NCBI RefSeq assembly: GCF_024748695.1
Contig: NZ_CP087176.1
Coordinates: 6,627,501 to 6,691,500, forward strand
Direction of reading: 5' to 3'
DNA from: Pseudomonas sp. B21-040
GTDB taxonomy: Bacteria > Pseudomonadota > Gammaproteobacteria > Pseudomonadales > Pseudomonadaceae
Length of the DNA: 64,000 nucleotides
Shown here piece by piece: positions 24,691 to 33,650 of the stretch. A model generated the notes under the pieces. The model was not told the DNA's origin. It ran no database searches and saw only the letters and a list, made by a program, of their open reading frames with translations. The first letter of the stretch is position 1, and each line of letters opens with the position of its first letter. The translations under genes were made by a program, and so were the position numbers.

Positions 24691-24716
24691 AAAAAAAAGG
24701 GGAGCACATGCCCCCC
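24691..24716 (-). terminator. Rho-independent terminator of the pyruvate carboxylase operon
   Basis: On the minus strand GGGG-GCA-TG-TGC-T-CCCC is followed by eight T (the A-run at 24691-24698). It stands just after the autotransporter stop and so separates two convergent genes. Confidence 0.75.
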
Positions 24717-24749
24717 CGAGGTTTAAAGCGGTCAATCGAGGCTGTTAAA

Positions 24750-26558
24750 TCAGCCTTCGATTTCGATCAGGATTTCGCCCGGATTGACCCGGTCGCCCTT
24801 GGCCACGTGAATGGCGGTGACTTTGCCGGCGATGGCCGATTGGACTTCGGTTTCCATCTTCATCGCTTCGGTGATCAGCACGGCCTGGCCGGCTTTCACG
24901 GTATCGCCTTCCTTGACCAGCACATCGACGATGTTGCCCGGCATGGTGGTGCTGACGTGGCCCGGCGCAGTGGCTTGCTTGCGCTTGCTGCTGCCGCCGC
25001 CGACGAATTCGTTGAGCGGCTCGAACACCACTTCTTCCGGCATGCCGTCGATGGAAAGGTAGAAGTGACGCTTGCCCTCAGCCTTGACGCCGACACCGGT
25101 GATGTCGACGCGGTAGGTCTCGCCGTGAACGTCGATGACGAACTCGGTCGGCACGCCTTCGCCACCGGCCGAGGTCACGCGACCGGCTTCAGGAATCGGT
25201 AGCAGCACTTCAGGGGTCAGGGTGCCGGCAGCGCGTTCTTCGAGGAACTTGCGACCGATGTCCGGGAACATGGCGTAGGTCAGCACGTCTTCTTCGGACT
25301 TGGCCACGGTGCCAATTTCAGCACGCAGTTTGGCCATTTCCGGCTTGAGCAGATCGGCTGGACGAACGTCGATCACTTCTTCGCTACCGATTGCCTGGCG
25401 ACGCAGTTGTTCGTTAACAGTGCCCGGCGCCTTGCCGTAGCCGCCTTGCAAGTAGAGCTTCACTTCGTTGGTGATGGTTTTGTAGCGCTCGCCAGCCAGC
25501 ACGTTGAAGAACGCCTGGGTGCCGACGATTTGCGAGGTCGGCGTTACCAGCGGCGGGAAGCCGAGGTCTTCGCGAACGCGCGGGATTTCAGCCAGCACTT
25601 CGCTCATGCGGTTCAGCGCGCCCTGCTCTTTCAACTGGTTGGCCAGGTTGGAAATCATCCCGCCCGGTACCTGGTTGACTTGAACTCGGGTGTCGACGGC
25701 GGTGAACTCACTTTCGAACTGGTGGTACTTCTTGCGCACGGCGTAGAAGTACAGACCGATCTCTTGCAGCAGCTCCAGGTTCAGGCCGGTATCGAACTCG
25801 CTTCCTTTAAGGGCGGCGACCATCGATTCGGTGCCAGGGTGGCTGGTGCCCCAGGCGAAGCTGGAGATCGCGGTGTCGATGTGGTCGGCACCGTTTTCGA
25901 TGGCCTTCATTTGGCACATCGCGGCCAGACCGGCCGTGTCGTGCGAGTGGATGAACACTGGCAGCGACTGCTCGGATTTCAATGCCTTGACCAGCTCACC
26001 GGTCGCGTACGGTGTCAGCAGGCCGGCCATGTCCTTGATCGCCACCGAGTCGCAACCCATGGCTTCCATTTGTTTGGCTTGCGCCACGAACGCCTCAATG
26101 GTGTGCACTGGGCTGGTGGTGTAAGCGATGGTGCCTTGAGCGTGTTTGCCCGACGCTTTCACCGCTTCGATGGCCACGCGCAGGTTACGCACGTCGTTCA
26201 TTGCATCGAAGATACGGAACACGTCGATACCGTTGACCGCGGCTTTCGCGACGAAGGCTTTGACCACGTCGTCGCTGTAGTGGCGGTAGCCCAGCAGGTT
26301 CTGGCCACGCAGGAGCATTTGCAGACGTGTGTTAGGCAGTGCCGCGCGCAGCTGGCGCAGACGCTCCCACGGGTCTTCTTTCAGAAAGCGTACGCAGGCG
26401 TCAAAGGTTGCGCCGCCCCAGCATTCCAGCGACCAGTAGCCGACTTTGTCGAGCTTGTCGCAGATCGGCAGCATGTCTTCGGTGCGCATGCGGGTGGCGA
26501 GCAGCGATTGGTGGGCGTCGCGCAGGATGGTGTCGGTTACGTGAATCTTCTTAGTCAT
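24750..26558 (-). CDS. oadA: Pyruvate carboxylase subunit B (carboxyltransferase plus biotin carrier)
   Basis: 602 residues from ATG 26558 with GAGGAAT eight bases upstream. It transfers carboxyl from biotin to pyruvate, giving oxaloacetate to refill the TCA cycle. Domains in order: TIM-barrel carboxyltransferase (VTDTILRDAHQSLLATRM; metal ligands in HSHDTAG), PYC_OADA domain, linker, and biotinyl domain ending with ITEAMKMETEV, whose lysine is biotinylated. Although relatives are named oxaloacetate decarboxylase alpha, no beta or gamma membrane subunits follow and the biotin carboxylase subunit lies directly upstream, so this is the two-subunit pyruvate carboxylase (pycB). Eleven bp separate the two genes. 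Confidence 0.95.
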   Translation of the reverse strand: MTKKIHVTDTILRDAHQSLLATRMRTEDMLPICDKLDKVGYWSLECWGGATFDACVRFLKEDPWERLRQLRAALPNTRLQMLLRGQNLLGYRHYSDDVVKAFVAKAAVNGIDVFRIFDAMNDVRNLRVAIEAVKASGKHAQGTIAYTTSPVHTIEAFVAQAKQMEAMGCDSVAIKDMAGLLTPYATGELVKALKSEQSLPVFIHSHDTAGLAAMCQMKAIENGADHIDTAISSFAWGTSHPGTESMVAALKGSEFDTGLNLELLQEIGLYFYAVRKKYHQFESEFTAVDTRVQVNQVPGGMISNLANQLKEQGALNRMSEVLAEIPRVREDLGFPPLVTPTSQIVGTQAFFNVLAGERYKTITNEVKLYLQGGYGKAPGTVNEQLRRQAIGSEEVIDVRPADLLKPEMAKLRAEIGTVAKSEEDVLTYAMFPDIGRKFLEERAAGTLTPEVLLPIPEAGRVTSAGGEGVPTEFVIDVHGETYRVDITGVGVKAEGKRHFYLSIDGMPEEVVFEPLNEFVGGGSSKRKQATAPGHVSTTMPGNIVDVLVKEGDTVKAGQAVLITEAMKMETEVQSAIAGKVTAIHVAKGDRVNPGEILIEIEG

Positions 26559-26569
26559 TGTTATATTCC

Positions 26570-27985
26570 TCACAGGCCTGCGTGGGCGGCGATGGCGGCG
26601 GCGATGGCCAGGGCCAGCTCTTCGGGTTTGCGCTTGATCGAGTAGTTGGTCAGTTCAGGATGGCTTTCAACGAAGCTGGTATTGAACTGGCCGCTACGGA
26701 ATTCCGGGTTACGCAGGATTTCCTGGTAGTACGCGGCGGTGGTCTTGACCCCTTGCAGACGCATGTCGTCCAAGGCACGCAAGCCACGGTCCATCGCTTC
26801 TTCCCAGGTCAACGCCCACACCACCAGTTTCAGGCACATGGAGTCGTAGAACGGCGGAATGGTGTAACCGGTGTAGATCGCCGTGTCGGTACGCACACCG
26901 GGGCCGCCGGGTGCGTAGTAACGGGTGATCTTGCCGAAGCTCGGCAGGAAGTTGTTTTTCGGGTCTTCGGCGTTGATCCGGAACTGCAGCGCGAAACCGC
27001 GGTGCTGGATGTCTTCCTGTTTCACCGAAAGCGGCAGGCCCGATGCGATGCGGATCTGCTCACGCACGATATCGATGCCGGTGATTTCTTCGGTGATGGT
27101 GTGTTCCACCTGCACCCGGGTGTTCATTTCCATGAAGTACACCTCGCCCTCGGCGAGCAAGAACTCCACGGTGCCGGCGTTCTCGTAACCCACGGCCTTG
27201 GCTGCACGCACCGACAGGTCGCCGATGTAGGCGCGCTGTTCAGGGGTCAGCTGCGGGCTCGGGGCGATCTCGATCAGTTTCTGGTTGCGACGCTGGATCG
27301 AGCAATCACGCTCGAACAGGTGCACCACGTTGCCAAAGCTGTCGCCGAGAATCTGCGCTTCGATGTGCTTTGGATTGACGATGCATTTTTCCAGAAACAC
27401 TTCCGCCGAACCGAAGGCCTTGGTGGCTTCAGAGATCACGCGCGGGAAGGCTTGTTCAAGTTCTTCGCGGCTGTCGCAGCGACGGATACCACGACCACCA
27501 CCACCGGAGGTTGCCTTGAGCATCACCGGGTAACCAATACGGTCGCCTTCGACCAAAGCTTCGGCGATGTCCGCGACGTTGCCTTCGGTGCCAGGCGTAA
27601 CCGGCACGCCGGCCTTGATCATGCTGCGGCGGGCTTCTGTCTTGTCGCCCATACGGCGTATGACTTCAGCCGATGGACCAATGAACTTGATGCCGCGCTC
27701 TGCGCAGATATCGGCCAGTTCAGCGTTTTCCGAGAGGAAGCCGTAACCGGGATGCAACGCATCACAACCGGTTTCCACGGCCAGGTTCACCAATTTTCGC
27801 GCATTCAGGTAGCCGGCCAATGGCTCGGCACCAATGCTGTGGGCCTCATCCGCACGCTTCACATGCAAGGCATGACGGTCGGCGTCTGAATAGATCGCGA
27901 CCGAGCGAATGCCCATCTCGGCGCAGGCACGTACGATTCGTACGGCAATCTCACCACGGTTGGCGATCAGGATCTTTTTTATCAC
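26570..27985 (-). CDS. pycA: Pyruvate carboxylase subunit A (biotin carboxylase)
   Basis: 471 residues from the GTG at 27985 (VIKKILIANRGEIAVRIVRA). An upstream frame to 28018 has no support. ATP-grasp features: KATSGGGGRGIR, EAQILGDSFGNVVHLFERDCSIQRRNQKLIE and MNTRVQVEHTITEEITGID. It carboxylates biotin on the partner subunit using ATP and bicarbonate. First gene of the operon; divergent from a LysR gene, with a 16-bp palindrome between them. Length is usual for this subunit. Confidence 0.95.
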   Translation of the reverse strand: MIKKILIANRGEIAVRIVRACAEMGIRSVAIYSDADRHALHVKRADEAHSIGAEPLAGYLNARKLVNLAVETGCDALHPGYGFLSENAELADICAERGIKFIGPSAEVIRRMGDKTEARRSMIKAGVPVTPGTEGNVADIAEALVEGDRIGYPVMLKATSGGGGRGIRRCDSREELEQAFPRVISEATKAFGSAEVFLEKCIVNPKHIEAQILGDSFGNVVHLFERDCSIQRRNQKLIEIAPSPQLTPEQRAYIGDLSVRAAKAVGYENAGTVEFLLAEGEVYFMEMNTRVQVEHTITEEITGIDIVREQIRIASGLPLSVKQEDIQHRGFALQFRINAEDPKNNFLPSFGKITRYYAPGGPGVRTDTAIYTGYTIPPFYDSMCLKLVVWALTWEEAMDRGLRALDDMRLQGVKTTAAYYQEILRNPEFRSGQFNTSFVESHPELTNYSIKRKPEELALAIAAAIAAHAGL

Positions 27986-28124
27986 TTTTGGAGGTTCCCT
28001 TGAGCCTGTGGTACCCACGACCTGCTAGACCAGGTCGACGCGTGACCAAATGTTTCAATTCAGTCGCGGCCCCACACTAGCCCCCACAAGGGATTAACAA
28101 AAATGATTAATAATTGGGTTAGGC

Positions 28125-28140
28125 ATAAGTAAAGACTTAT
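28125..28140. promoter_or_regulatory. Candidate LysR operator
   Basis: ATAAGT-AAAG-ACTTAT, a perfect 6-bp inverted repeat with a 4-bp centre, inside an AT-rich stretch 37 bp before the LysR start codon. Its T-N11-A-like shape and its place between pycA and the LysR gene suit binding by that regulator. Confidence 0.5.
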
Positions 28141-28176
28141 AGTTAAGGCATCAGCCTTTGGCGAGAGTCCTTAGAT

Positions 28177-29139
28177 ATGCGTAAGTCCTTGATGCGTATG
28201 ACATTGCGTCAGTTGCAGATTTTCAATGAAGTCTGCGACCTGAGGTCCTACAGCCGAGCAGCCGACGAAATGTCACTCACACAACCGGCCGTCAGCCTAC
28301 AGATTCGGCAACTTGAGGAGCTGATTGGTCAGCCCTTGTTCGATTATGTCGGCAAAAAACTCTACATGACCGAGGCCGCCGAAGCACTCCAACGTGCCAG
28401 CCGGGACATTTTCGGGCGCCTGGAAAACCTCGACATGCAACTCTCGGACATGCAGGGATCTCTTCAAGGGCAGTTGAAGCTGGCGGTGGAATCCAGCGCA
28501 AAGTATTTCGTCCCGCACCTGTTTGCCGCGTTCAAGCGCCAGCATCCAGAAGTGAATCTGCAACTGACAGTTGTCAACCGAGGACAGGTGATTCGTCGAC
28601 TGTCCGATAACCGCGACGACCTGGTGATCATGTCCATGGTGCCCCAGGACATGGGGCTGGAGTTTCTGCCCTTCCTCAACAATCCGATCGTGGCCGTGGC
28701 GCCACCGGATCATCCGCTCAGCCACATGGGGCCTCTACGCCTGCAGGACCTTGAGCCTTACACCCTCTTGCTGCGCGAACCCGGTTCCGGAACGCGACTG
28801 GCGTGCGAAGAGTATTTCAAGGAAAAGCGCGTGCACTTCAACCAGACCCAGGAAGTCTCGTCAGCCGAAGCCCAGCGTGAATGTGTGTTGGCGGGTCTGG
28901 GCGTAGCGCTGTTGACGCGTCACGCCCTGAACCTTGAGTTGGCGACCGGCGGACTGATTGAGTTGCCGGTCGAAGAGCTGCCGCTGTACCGCAGTTGGTG
29001 CCTGGTGCAGGCCAAGGCCAAACGGCTGTCACCGGTGGCGCACGCATTCCTTGCGTTTATCCGCAGCGAGCGGATACAGATCAGCGCCCTGGTTGAGCGT
29101 TTCGACGGGAAGCTGTCGGCGCGGCCTGCCAGTAGTTGA
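28177..29139 (+). CDS. LysR-family regulator next to pyruvate carboxylase
   Basis: 320 residues; ATG at 28177 or 28195 are both possible (MRKSLMRMTLRQLQIF). Helix-turn-helix LRQLQIFNEVCDLRSYSRAADEMSLTQPAVSLQIRQLEELIG. Its effector domain resembles CbbR-type members (AVAPPDHPLSHMGPL, REPGSGTRLACEEYF). It is divergent from pycA and presumably controls anaplerotic carboxylation. The 3' end overlaps the small minus-strand gene at 29081 by 59 bp. Confidence 0.9.
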   Translation: MRKSLMRMTLRQLQIFNEVCDLRSYSRAADEMSLTQPAVSLQIRQLEELIGQPLFDYVGKKLYMTEAAEALQRASRDIFGRLENLDMQLSDMQGSLQGQLKLAVESSAKYFVPHLFAAFKRQHPEVNLQLTVVNRGQVIRRLSDNRDDLVIMSMVPQDMGLEFLPFLNNPIVAVAPPDHPLSHMGPLRLQDLEPYTLLLREPGSGTRLACEEYFKEKRVHFNQTQEVSSAEAQRECVLAGLGVALLTRHALNLELATGGLIELPVEELPLYRSWCLVQAKAKRLSPVAHAFLAFIRSERIQISALVERFDGKLSARPASS

Positions 29140-29290
29140 GCTCCAGCTCAGGAAAATCACCAATCTCGGCCAGCAACTGGCGGCGCTCGCAGCGATCTTC
29201 GATCGCGCGGCGAAATTCCATGCGGCGCTGATCTTCTTGCTGACGGCGAGTTTTGGCAGCGCTGTTGCGTTCTTCGTAGGGCTGGGCCAT
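29081..29290 (-). CDS. Small PA3496-like protein
   Basis: 69 residues from ATG 29290 with GGAG upstream. The run KTRRQQEDQRRMEFRRAIED, then a tryptophan-containing end (DFPELELNYWQ), matches my memory of short Pseudomonas proteins called PA3496-family putative envelope integrity proteins. Very basic helix, no signal peptide. It overlaps the LysR gene tail on the other strand. Function unproven. Confidence 0.55.
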   Translation of the reverse strand: MAQPYEERNSAAKTRRQQEDQRRMEFRRAIEDRCERRQLLAEIGDFPELELNYWQAAPTASRRNAQPGR

Positions 29291-29394
29291 TTCGAGTCTC
29301 CCAAGGCGATTACGGGAGTTTCAAGATAGGCGCGGGGGATGACGGTTTGGCGGCGGGTGGGTTACAGGCAGATGAAAGTTGTCATGTTTGAGGG

Positions 29395-29424
29395 CGCCTT
29401 CGCGAGCAGGCTCGCACACAGGAG
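29395..29424. repeat. REP element
   Basis: CGCCTTCGCGAGCAGGCTCGC followed by an ACACAGGAG flank: a GCGAGC/GCTCGC hairpin of the Pseudomonas REP type between the small gene and the RpiR gene. Confidence 0.7.
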
Positions 29425-29470
29425 AACGCGATCAAATGTGCGACCCTGGTCCGGGCGGCGTTCCGACGAT

Positions 29471-29489
29471 TAAGGTCGGTACGACCTTA
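29471..29489. terminator. Short hairpin after the RpiR gene
   Basis: TAAGGTCG-GTA-CGACCTTA, a perfect 8-bp stem 9 bp beyond the stop codon of the RpiR-type gene on the minus strand. No T-run follows, so termination by it alone is uncertain. Confidence 0.4.
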
Positions 29490-29497
29490 CGACGACG

Positions 29498-30364
29498 TCA
29501 GTCGTCCAGCGCTTTCACCGACTTGGGTGACAGCCGCAAGCTGCGAAGGCTGCGCTTGACGCTCTTGAGGTGATTGACCAGGCTCGGCCCGCGCGCCATG
29601 GCCACGCCCATCGCCAACACATCGATCACCACCAGGTGAGCGATACGCGAGGTCAGCGGCGTATAGATTTCGGTGTCTTCGTGCACATCGATCGCCAGGT
29701 TGACGGTCGACAGCTCAGCCAACGGTGTCTGGCTCGGGCACAAGGTGATGAGCGAGGCGCCACTTTCACGCACGATGTTGGCCGTGATCAGCAGGTCTTT
29801 GGAGCGCCCCGACTGGGAAATACAGATCGCCACGTCCGAGGGCTTCAACGTCACTGCCGACATCGCCTGCATATGCGGGTCGGAATACGCCGCCGCTGTC
29901 AGCAGCAAACGGAAGAACTTGTGCTGGGCATCCGCCGCCACTGCACCCGATGCGCCAAAGCCATAGAACTCGACACGCTGGGCCTGGGACATGAGCGTGA
30001 CCGCACGCTGCAACTCCACCGGATCGAGTTTCTCGCGAACCTCCATCAAGGTGTGCAGGGTGGTGTCGAAAATTTTCAGGCTGTAGTCAGCGACGGAGTC
30101 GTCTTCATGGATCGCGAACTGGCCGAAGCTCGCACCGGCCGCCAGACTCTGCGCCAGCTTCAGTTTCAAGTCCTGGAACCCGGAGCAACCGATGGCGCGG
30201 CAAAAGCGCACGATGGTCGGCTCGCTGATGCCAACGCTGTGGGCCAGGTCGGCCATGGAACTGTGCATCACCGCCGCAGGATCAAGCAGCACGTGGTCTG
30301 CGACCTTGAGCTCCGACTTGCGTAAGAGGTGGCGTGACTGGGCGATGTGTTGCAGCAGATTCAA
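29498..30364 (-). CDS. RpiR/MurR-family (HexR-like) regulator
   Basis: 288 residues from a TTG at 30364. N-terminal RpiR helix-turn-helix (HSSMADLAHSVGISEPTIVRFCRAIGCSGFQDLKLKLAQSL) and C-terminal SIS sugar-phosphate domain (VEFYGFGASGAVAADAQHKF, CISQSGRSKDLL). The family senses sugar phosphates; HexR itself controls Entner-Doudoroff genes with 2-keto-3-deoxy-6-phosphogluconate as signal. No zwf-edd cluster is nearby, so this is a paralogue whose target set is not visible, apart from a perfect palindrome 46 bp upstream of its own start. Confidence 0.88.
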   Translation of the reverse strand: MNLLQHIAQSRHLLRKSELKVADHVLLDPAAVMHSSMADLAHSVGISEPTIVRFCRAIGCSGFQDLKLKLAQSLAAGASFGQFAIHEDDSVADYSLKIFDTTLHTLMEVREKLDPVELQRAVTLMSQAQRVEFYGFGASGAVAADAQHKFFRLLLTAAAYSDPHMQAMSAVTLKPSDVAICISQSGRSKDLLITANIVRESGASLITLCPSQTPLAELSTVNLAIDVHEDTEIYTPLTSRIAHLVVIDVLAMGVAMARGPSLVNHLKSVKRSLRSLRLSPKSVKALDD

Positions 30365-30409
30365 AGGGCTGGACTCTTTGTTATTGGCAGGTGCCGGGGA
30401 TGTAGCAAG

Positions 30410-30428
30410 CTTGTAGTTATACTACAAG
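30410..30428. promoter_or_regulatory. HexR-like operator, perfect palindrome
   Basis: CTTGTAGT-TAT-ACTACAAG, 19 bp, in the promoter region of the RpiR gene. HexR-type sites in proteobacteria have the form TTGT-N(7-9)-ACAA with TGTAnT..AnTACA arms, which this matches. Autoregulation is the direct inference. Confidence 0.7.
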
Positions 30429-30521
30429 AATTGGCTTTTTGCCTGCTCAATGCGTAACTCGATGCCCCCATTCCACGCGACATGCGTTCCATGTAGCACT
30501 GTGGCCCGAGTTTCGGAGCTG

Positions 30522-33392
30522 CTACTGGGAATTTGTGTCGTTGCGTAAAAGCGTAGCCAGGTCGTCGGCCTCGACCGGACGACTGATCAGATAACCTTGC
30601 ACTTCATCGCAGCGCTCGACCTTCAAAAACTCCAGCTGCTCCTGCCGCTCCACGCCTTCGGCCACCACTTTGAGCGACAAACCGTGCGCCATCGCAATGA
30701 TCGCCCTGGTAATCGCCGCATCCTCGCTGCCCTCCCCCAGGCCGCGGATAAACGCCTGATCGATCTTCACGTAGTCCACCGGAATGCGTTTGAGGTAGCT
30801 CAGGGACGAATACCCGGTGCCGAAATCATCAATCGCCAGCTTCACGCCCAGATTTCGCAGTTGCTGGAAGGTCGCGATGATGTGCTCGACGCTGTCCAGC
30901 AACTGGCTTTCAGTAAGTTCGAGTTCCAGGTAGTGCGGCGCCAGGCCGGTTTCTTCCAACACTTGACGCACCAGGCTGACCAGCTTGCCCTGGCGCAATT
31001 GATGCACGGACAGATTGACTGACACGCGAATCGGGTCCAGCCCCTGCCGCTGCCACTCGCAGGCTTGCCAACAGGCCTGACGCAAGACGAATTCGCCGAT
31101 CGGGCCGATCAGGCCGGTTTCCTCGGCCAGGCCGATAAAGTCTCCCGGCGGTACCCGGCCCATGGTCGGGTGATCCCATCGAACCAGCGCTTCAGCGGCA
31201 TTCAAGCGACCCGTGGCGAGGCAGAGTTTGGGTTGGTAAAAGACCTTCAGCTGCTTTTCGTCGATGGCTTTGCGCAGCTGGTTTTCAAGCTGCAAGCGCT
31301 CAAGGGTGCTGGCTTGCAGGCTTTCGGTATAGAACTGGAAGTTGTCTCCGCCCAAGTGCTTGGCGTGCTGCATGGCCATGTTCGACTGACTGACCAACGC
31401 GGATATTTCCCGTGCGTTGTCCGGCAGCATGCTAATGCCCATGGACGCACTCACCACCAACTCGTGGCCATCAATGGTGACGGGCAACCGCAGTTTGGTC
31501 GACAAACGCGTCGCCACTCGCGCCAGGCTGGACAAGTTGCCGTAAGCATCGAACAGCACCGCAAATTCGTCGCCGGAAAGCCTGGCGATCGTGTCAGCCT
31601 CTGGCAACGCGTTGACCAGGCGCCGGGACATTTTCTGCAGCAATTGGTCGGCGACGTCATGCCCCAGGCTGTCATTGAGTAGTTTGAAGCGATCCAGATT
31701 GATGTGCAGCAATGCCAGGCTACGTCCGCCCTGACGCACCCGTTGATGGGCTTCGTGCAGCCGTTCCCGGAACAGCGAGCGGTTCGCCAGGCCCGTCAAT
31801 TCGTCGTAGTGAGTCAGATAGCGCATGCGTTCTTCGGATTCGCGGCGGGCCGACAGATCGGCGAAGAAGCCGACGATATGACTCACATTTCCCCGCGAAT
31901 CGCGCACTGCGTTCAGTTGCAGCCACTGCGGATAGAGTTCGCCGTTTTTCCGGGTCTCCACCAGCTCGCCTTGCCACGTCCCGTGCTGCTCCAGCGCCTG
32001 ATGAATCGCGCCGTAGTGCCGGCGAGCATCGCGACTGCACGGGAGTTCGACAACATTGCGCCCCAGCATGTCGTCGATGTCATAACCGGTGAGGCGGCTG
32101 AACGCCTGATTCACAGCGATCAAGGCGTAATTCGGATCGAAAATCATGATGCCTTCGCTGGCGGCTTCGAACACCGTCGCCGCCAGTTGGCGCTGCTCTT
32201 CCTGACCTTTGGTTGCGCTGATGTCGCGACGGGTGCCGACCATGCGGATCACCCGGCCGCTTTTACTGCGCTCGACGGCCCGGCCACGGTCTTCGATCCA
32301 TACCCAATGACCGTCGCCATGCCGCACGCGGTACTCGATCTGGTAATCCTCGGTGCGGCCTTTCAAATGCTCGACCAGTGTGTGCTTCAACACCGGCAGG
32401 TCTTCCGGGTGCAGGCGCGGCTTGAGATGGCGCAGCATGGCCGTTACATACTCCGGCGCCAGGCCGAACAATTCCTGAATCTGCGTGTGATGGACTTCGT
32501 CGGTTTGCAGATTCCAGTCCCACAGACCGAGCTCGCTGGCCTTCAGCGCCAACGCCAGGCGCGCTTCACTCTTGCTCAGGGCCTGGTTCGCGGCGTCCAG
32601 CTCCAGGCTACGCTGGGCCACACGGTTTTCCAGCTCGACCTGGGCTTCACGCAATCGGTCTTCGGCGCAGCGGCGCTGGTCGATTTCCTTGGCCAGTTCG
32701 TGATTGAGTTGGTCGCTGCGGCTTTGCGCTTGCTGCAAGTGCTCGATCAACGCCTGATTCTGGAAGCGGCGCAGCAACCCGCTGTCGATCAGCCGATTGA
32801 CCTGCCAGGCGATCACGCTCAACGCACCCAATAAAATCAACCCGAACCAACCCCAGCCCTGATCCTGTTTATCACCGCCCCAAAATAGATAGGCGATGGC
32901 CGGCAACAGGCAGGGCAAGGTAAAGGACAGGAATGCTGGCAGGCTGACGGCGTACGCAACGCTGGCGGAAAGGGCGGCGGCACCGATCAGGCCAAACACC
33001 CACGCTTGCTGCATGAAGTTGTCGGCGGGCACCAACGCAATCCCGGCCCCGGCCAGGGTCAGGCCGGTGAGGCCAGAGCCCAGCAAAAACATACGCCACC
33101 AAATCGGATGTGCCTGCCGGTCAGGAATCGCCGAATCGAAGGCTGCCACTTGAATTACCCGCAACGCCACCAGCGACAACAGCCACACCAGCCAGATGCT
33201 GACCAGGAAATAGCGCTGCGGGCTCCAGAGCAAACCGGCACAGACCAGACCATTGATTAACATGAACAACGTGGGCAGCAGCGACCCCTGGTAAAGCAGT
33301 CGCGTGCGTTCGACCGCCATTTCCATTGCGTACTGCTTGCGGATAACCCGAGGCTCCACTGTGGGGCCCGACAGGTCGGTGCTGAGGGTCAT
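30522..33392 (-). CDS. Membrane-bound PAS-GGDEF-EAL protein
   Basis: 956 residues from ATG 33392; the frame stays open to 33821 but that part overlaps uvrD and reads as non-coding. Order: about six membrane helices (residues 30-210), a coiled coil (LNHELAKEIDQRRCAEDRL), two PAS domains, GGDEF, EAL. The diguanylate cyclase signature reads LSGDEFAVLF, with Ser in the first Gly place. The phosphodiesterase part keeps EALVRW, ELTESQLL and DDFGTGYSSLSYL, so it is probably active. It would adjust cyclic di-GMP at the inner membrane. Divergent from uvrD, as in other pseudomonads. Confidence 0.9.
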   Translation of the reverse strand: MTLSTDLSGPTVEPRVIRKQYAMEMAVERTRLLYQGSLLPTLFMLINGLVCAGLLWSPQRYFLVSIWLVWLLSLVALRVIQVAAFDSAIPDRQAHPIWWRMFLLGSGLTGLTLAGAGIALVPADNFMQQAWVFGLIGAAALSASVAYAVSLPAFLSFTLPCLLPAIAYLFWGGDKQDQGWGWFGLILLGALSVIAWQVNRLIDSGLLRRFQNQALIEHLQQAQSRSDQLNHELAKEIDQRRCAEDRLREAQVELENRVAQRSLELDAANQALSKSEARLALALKASELGLWDWNLQTDEVHHTQIQELFGLAPEYVTAMLRHLKPRLHPEDLPVLKHTLVEHLKGRTEDYQIEYRVRHGDGHWVWIEDRGRAVERSKSGRVIRMVGTRRDISATKGQEEQRQLAATVFEAASEGIMIFDPNYALIAVNQAFSRLTGYDIDDMLGRNVVELPCSRDARRHYGAIHQALEQHGTWQGELVETRKNGELYPQWLQLNAVRDSRGNVSHIVGFFADLSARRESEERMRYLTHYDELTGLANRSLFRERLHEAHQRVRQGGRSLALLHINLDRFKLLNDSLGHDVADQLLQKMSRRLVNALPEADTIARLSGDEFAVLFDAYGNLSSLARVATRLSTKLRLPVTIDGHELVVSASMGISMLPDNAREISALVSQSNMAMQHAKHLGGDNFQFYTESLQASTLERLQLENQLRKAIDEKQLKVFYQPKLCLATGRLNAAEALVRWDHPTMGRVPPGDFIGLAEETGLIGPIGEFVLRQACWQACEWQRQGLDPIRVSVNLSVHQLRQGKLVSLVRQVLEETGLAPHYLELELTESQLLDSVEHIIATFQQLRNLGVKLAIDDFGTGYSSLSYLKRIPVDYVKIDQAFIRGLGEGSEDAAITRAIIAMAHGLSLKVVAEGVERQEQLEFLKVERCDEVQGYLISRPVEADDLATLLRNDTNSQ

Positions 33393-33650
33393 AGGCAATG
33401 TTCTTGTTCTTATAATGATGAGCATGGGCCCGAAACGTCGACGGAGCATACACAAGCCGATGCACTTGCCAAACTGCTCCAGATCATAAATTCGACAATA
33501 TTTACGCACCCCGCCACCCCTCCAAAACCCTTGGAGCGCGGCCCGCCAACGCCTGCAGCCAGTGACTGACCGGTCGTCCTTCGTGCATCTTTCATCGGCT
33601 AATGCAAAGCTCGGTTTGCCCGGTGTGACGGCGCACCCTAGAATGCCCCG

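Noticed and set aside
25407..27889. Long plus-strand open frames (412 and 443 codons) opposite oadA and pycA
   Set aside because: His/Gln/Val-rich antisense translation typical of high-GC coding DNA; the carboxylase genes are certain.
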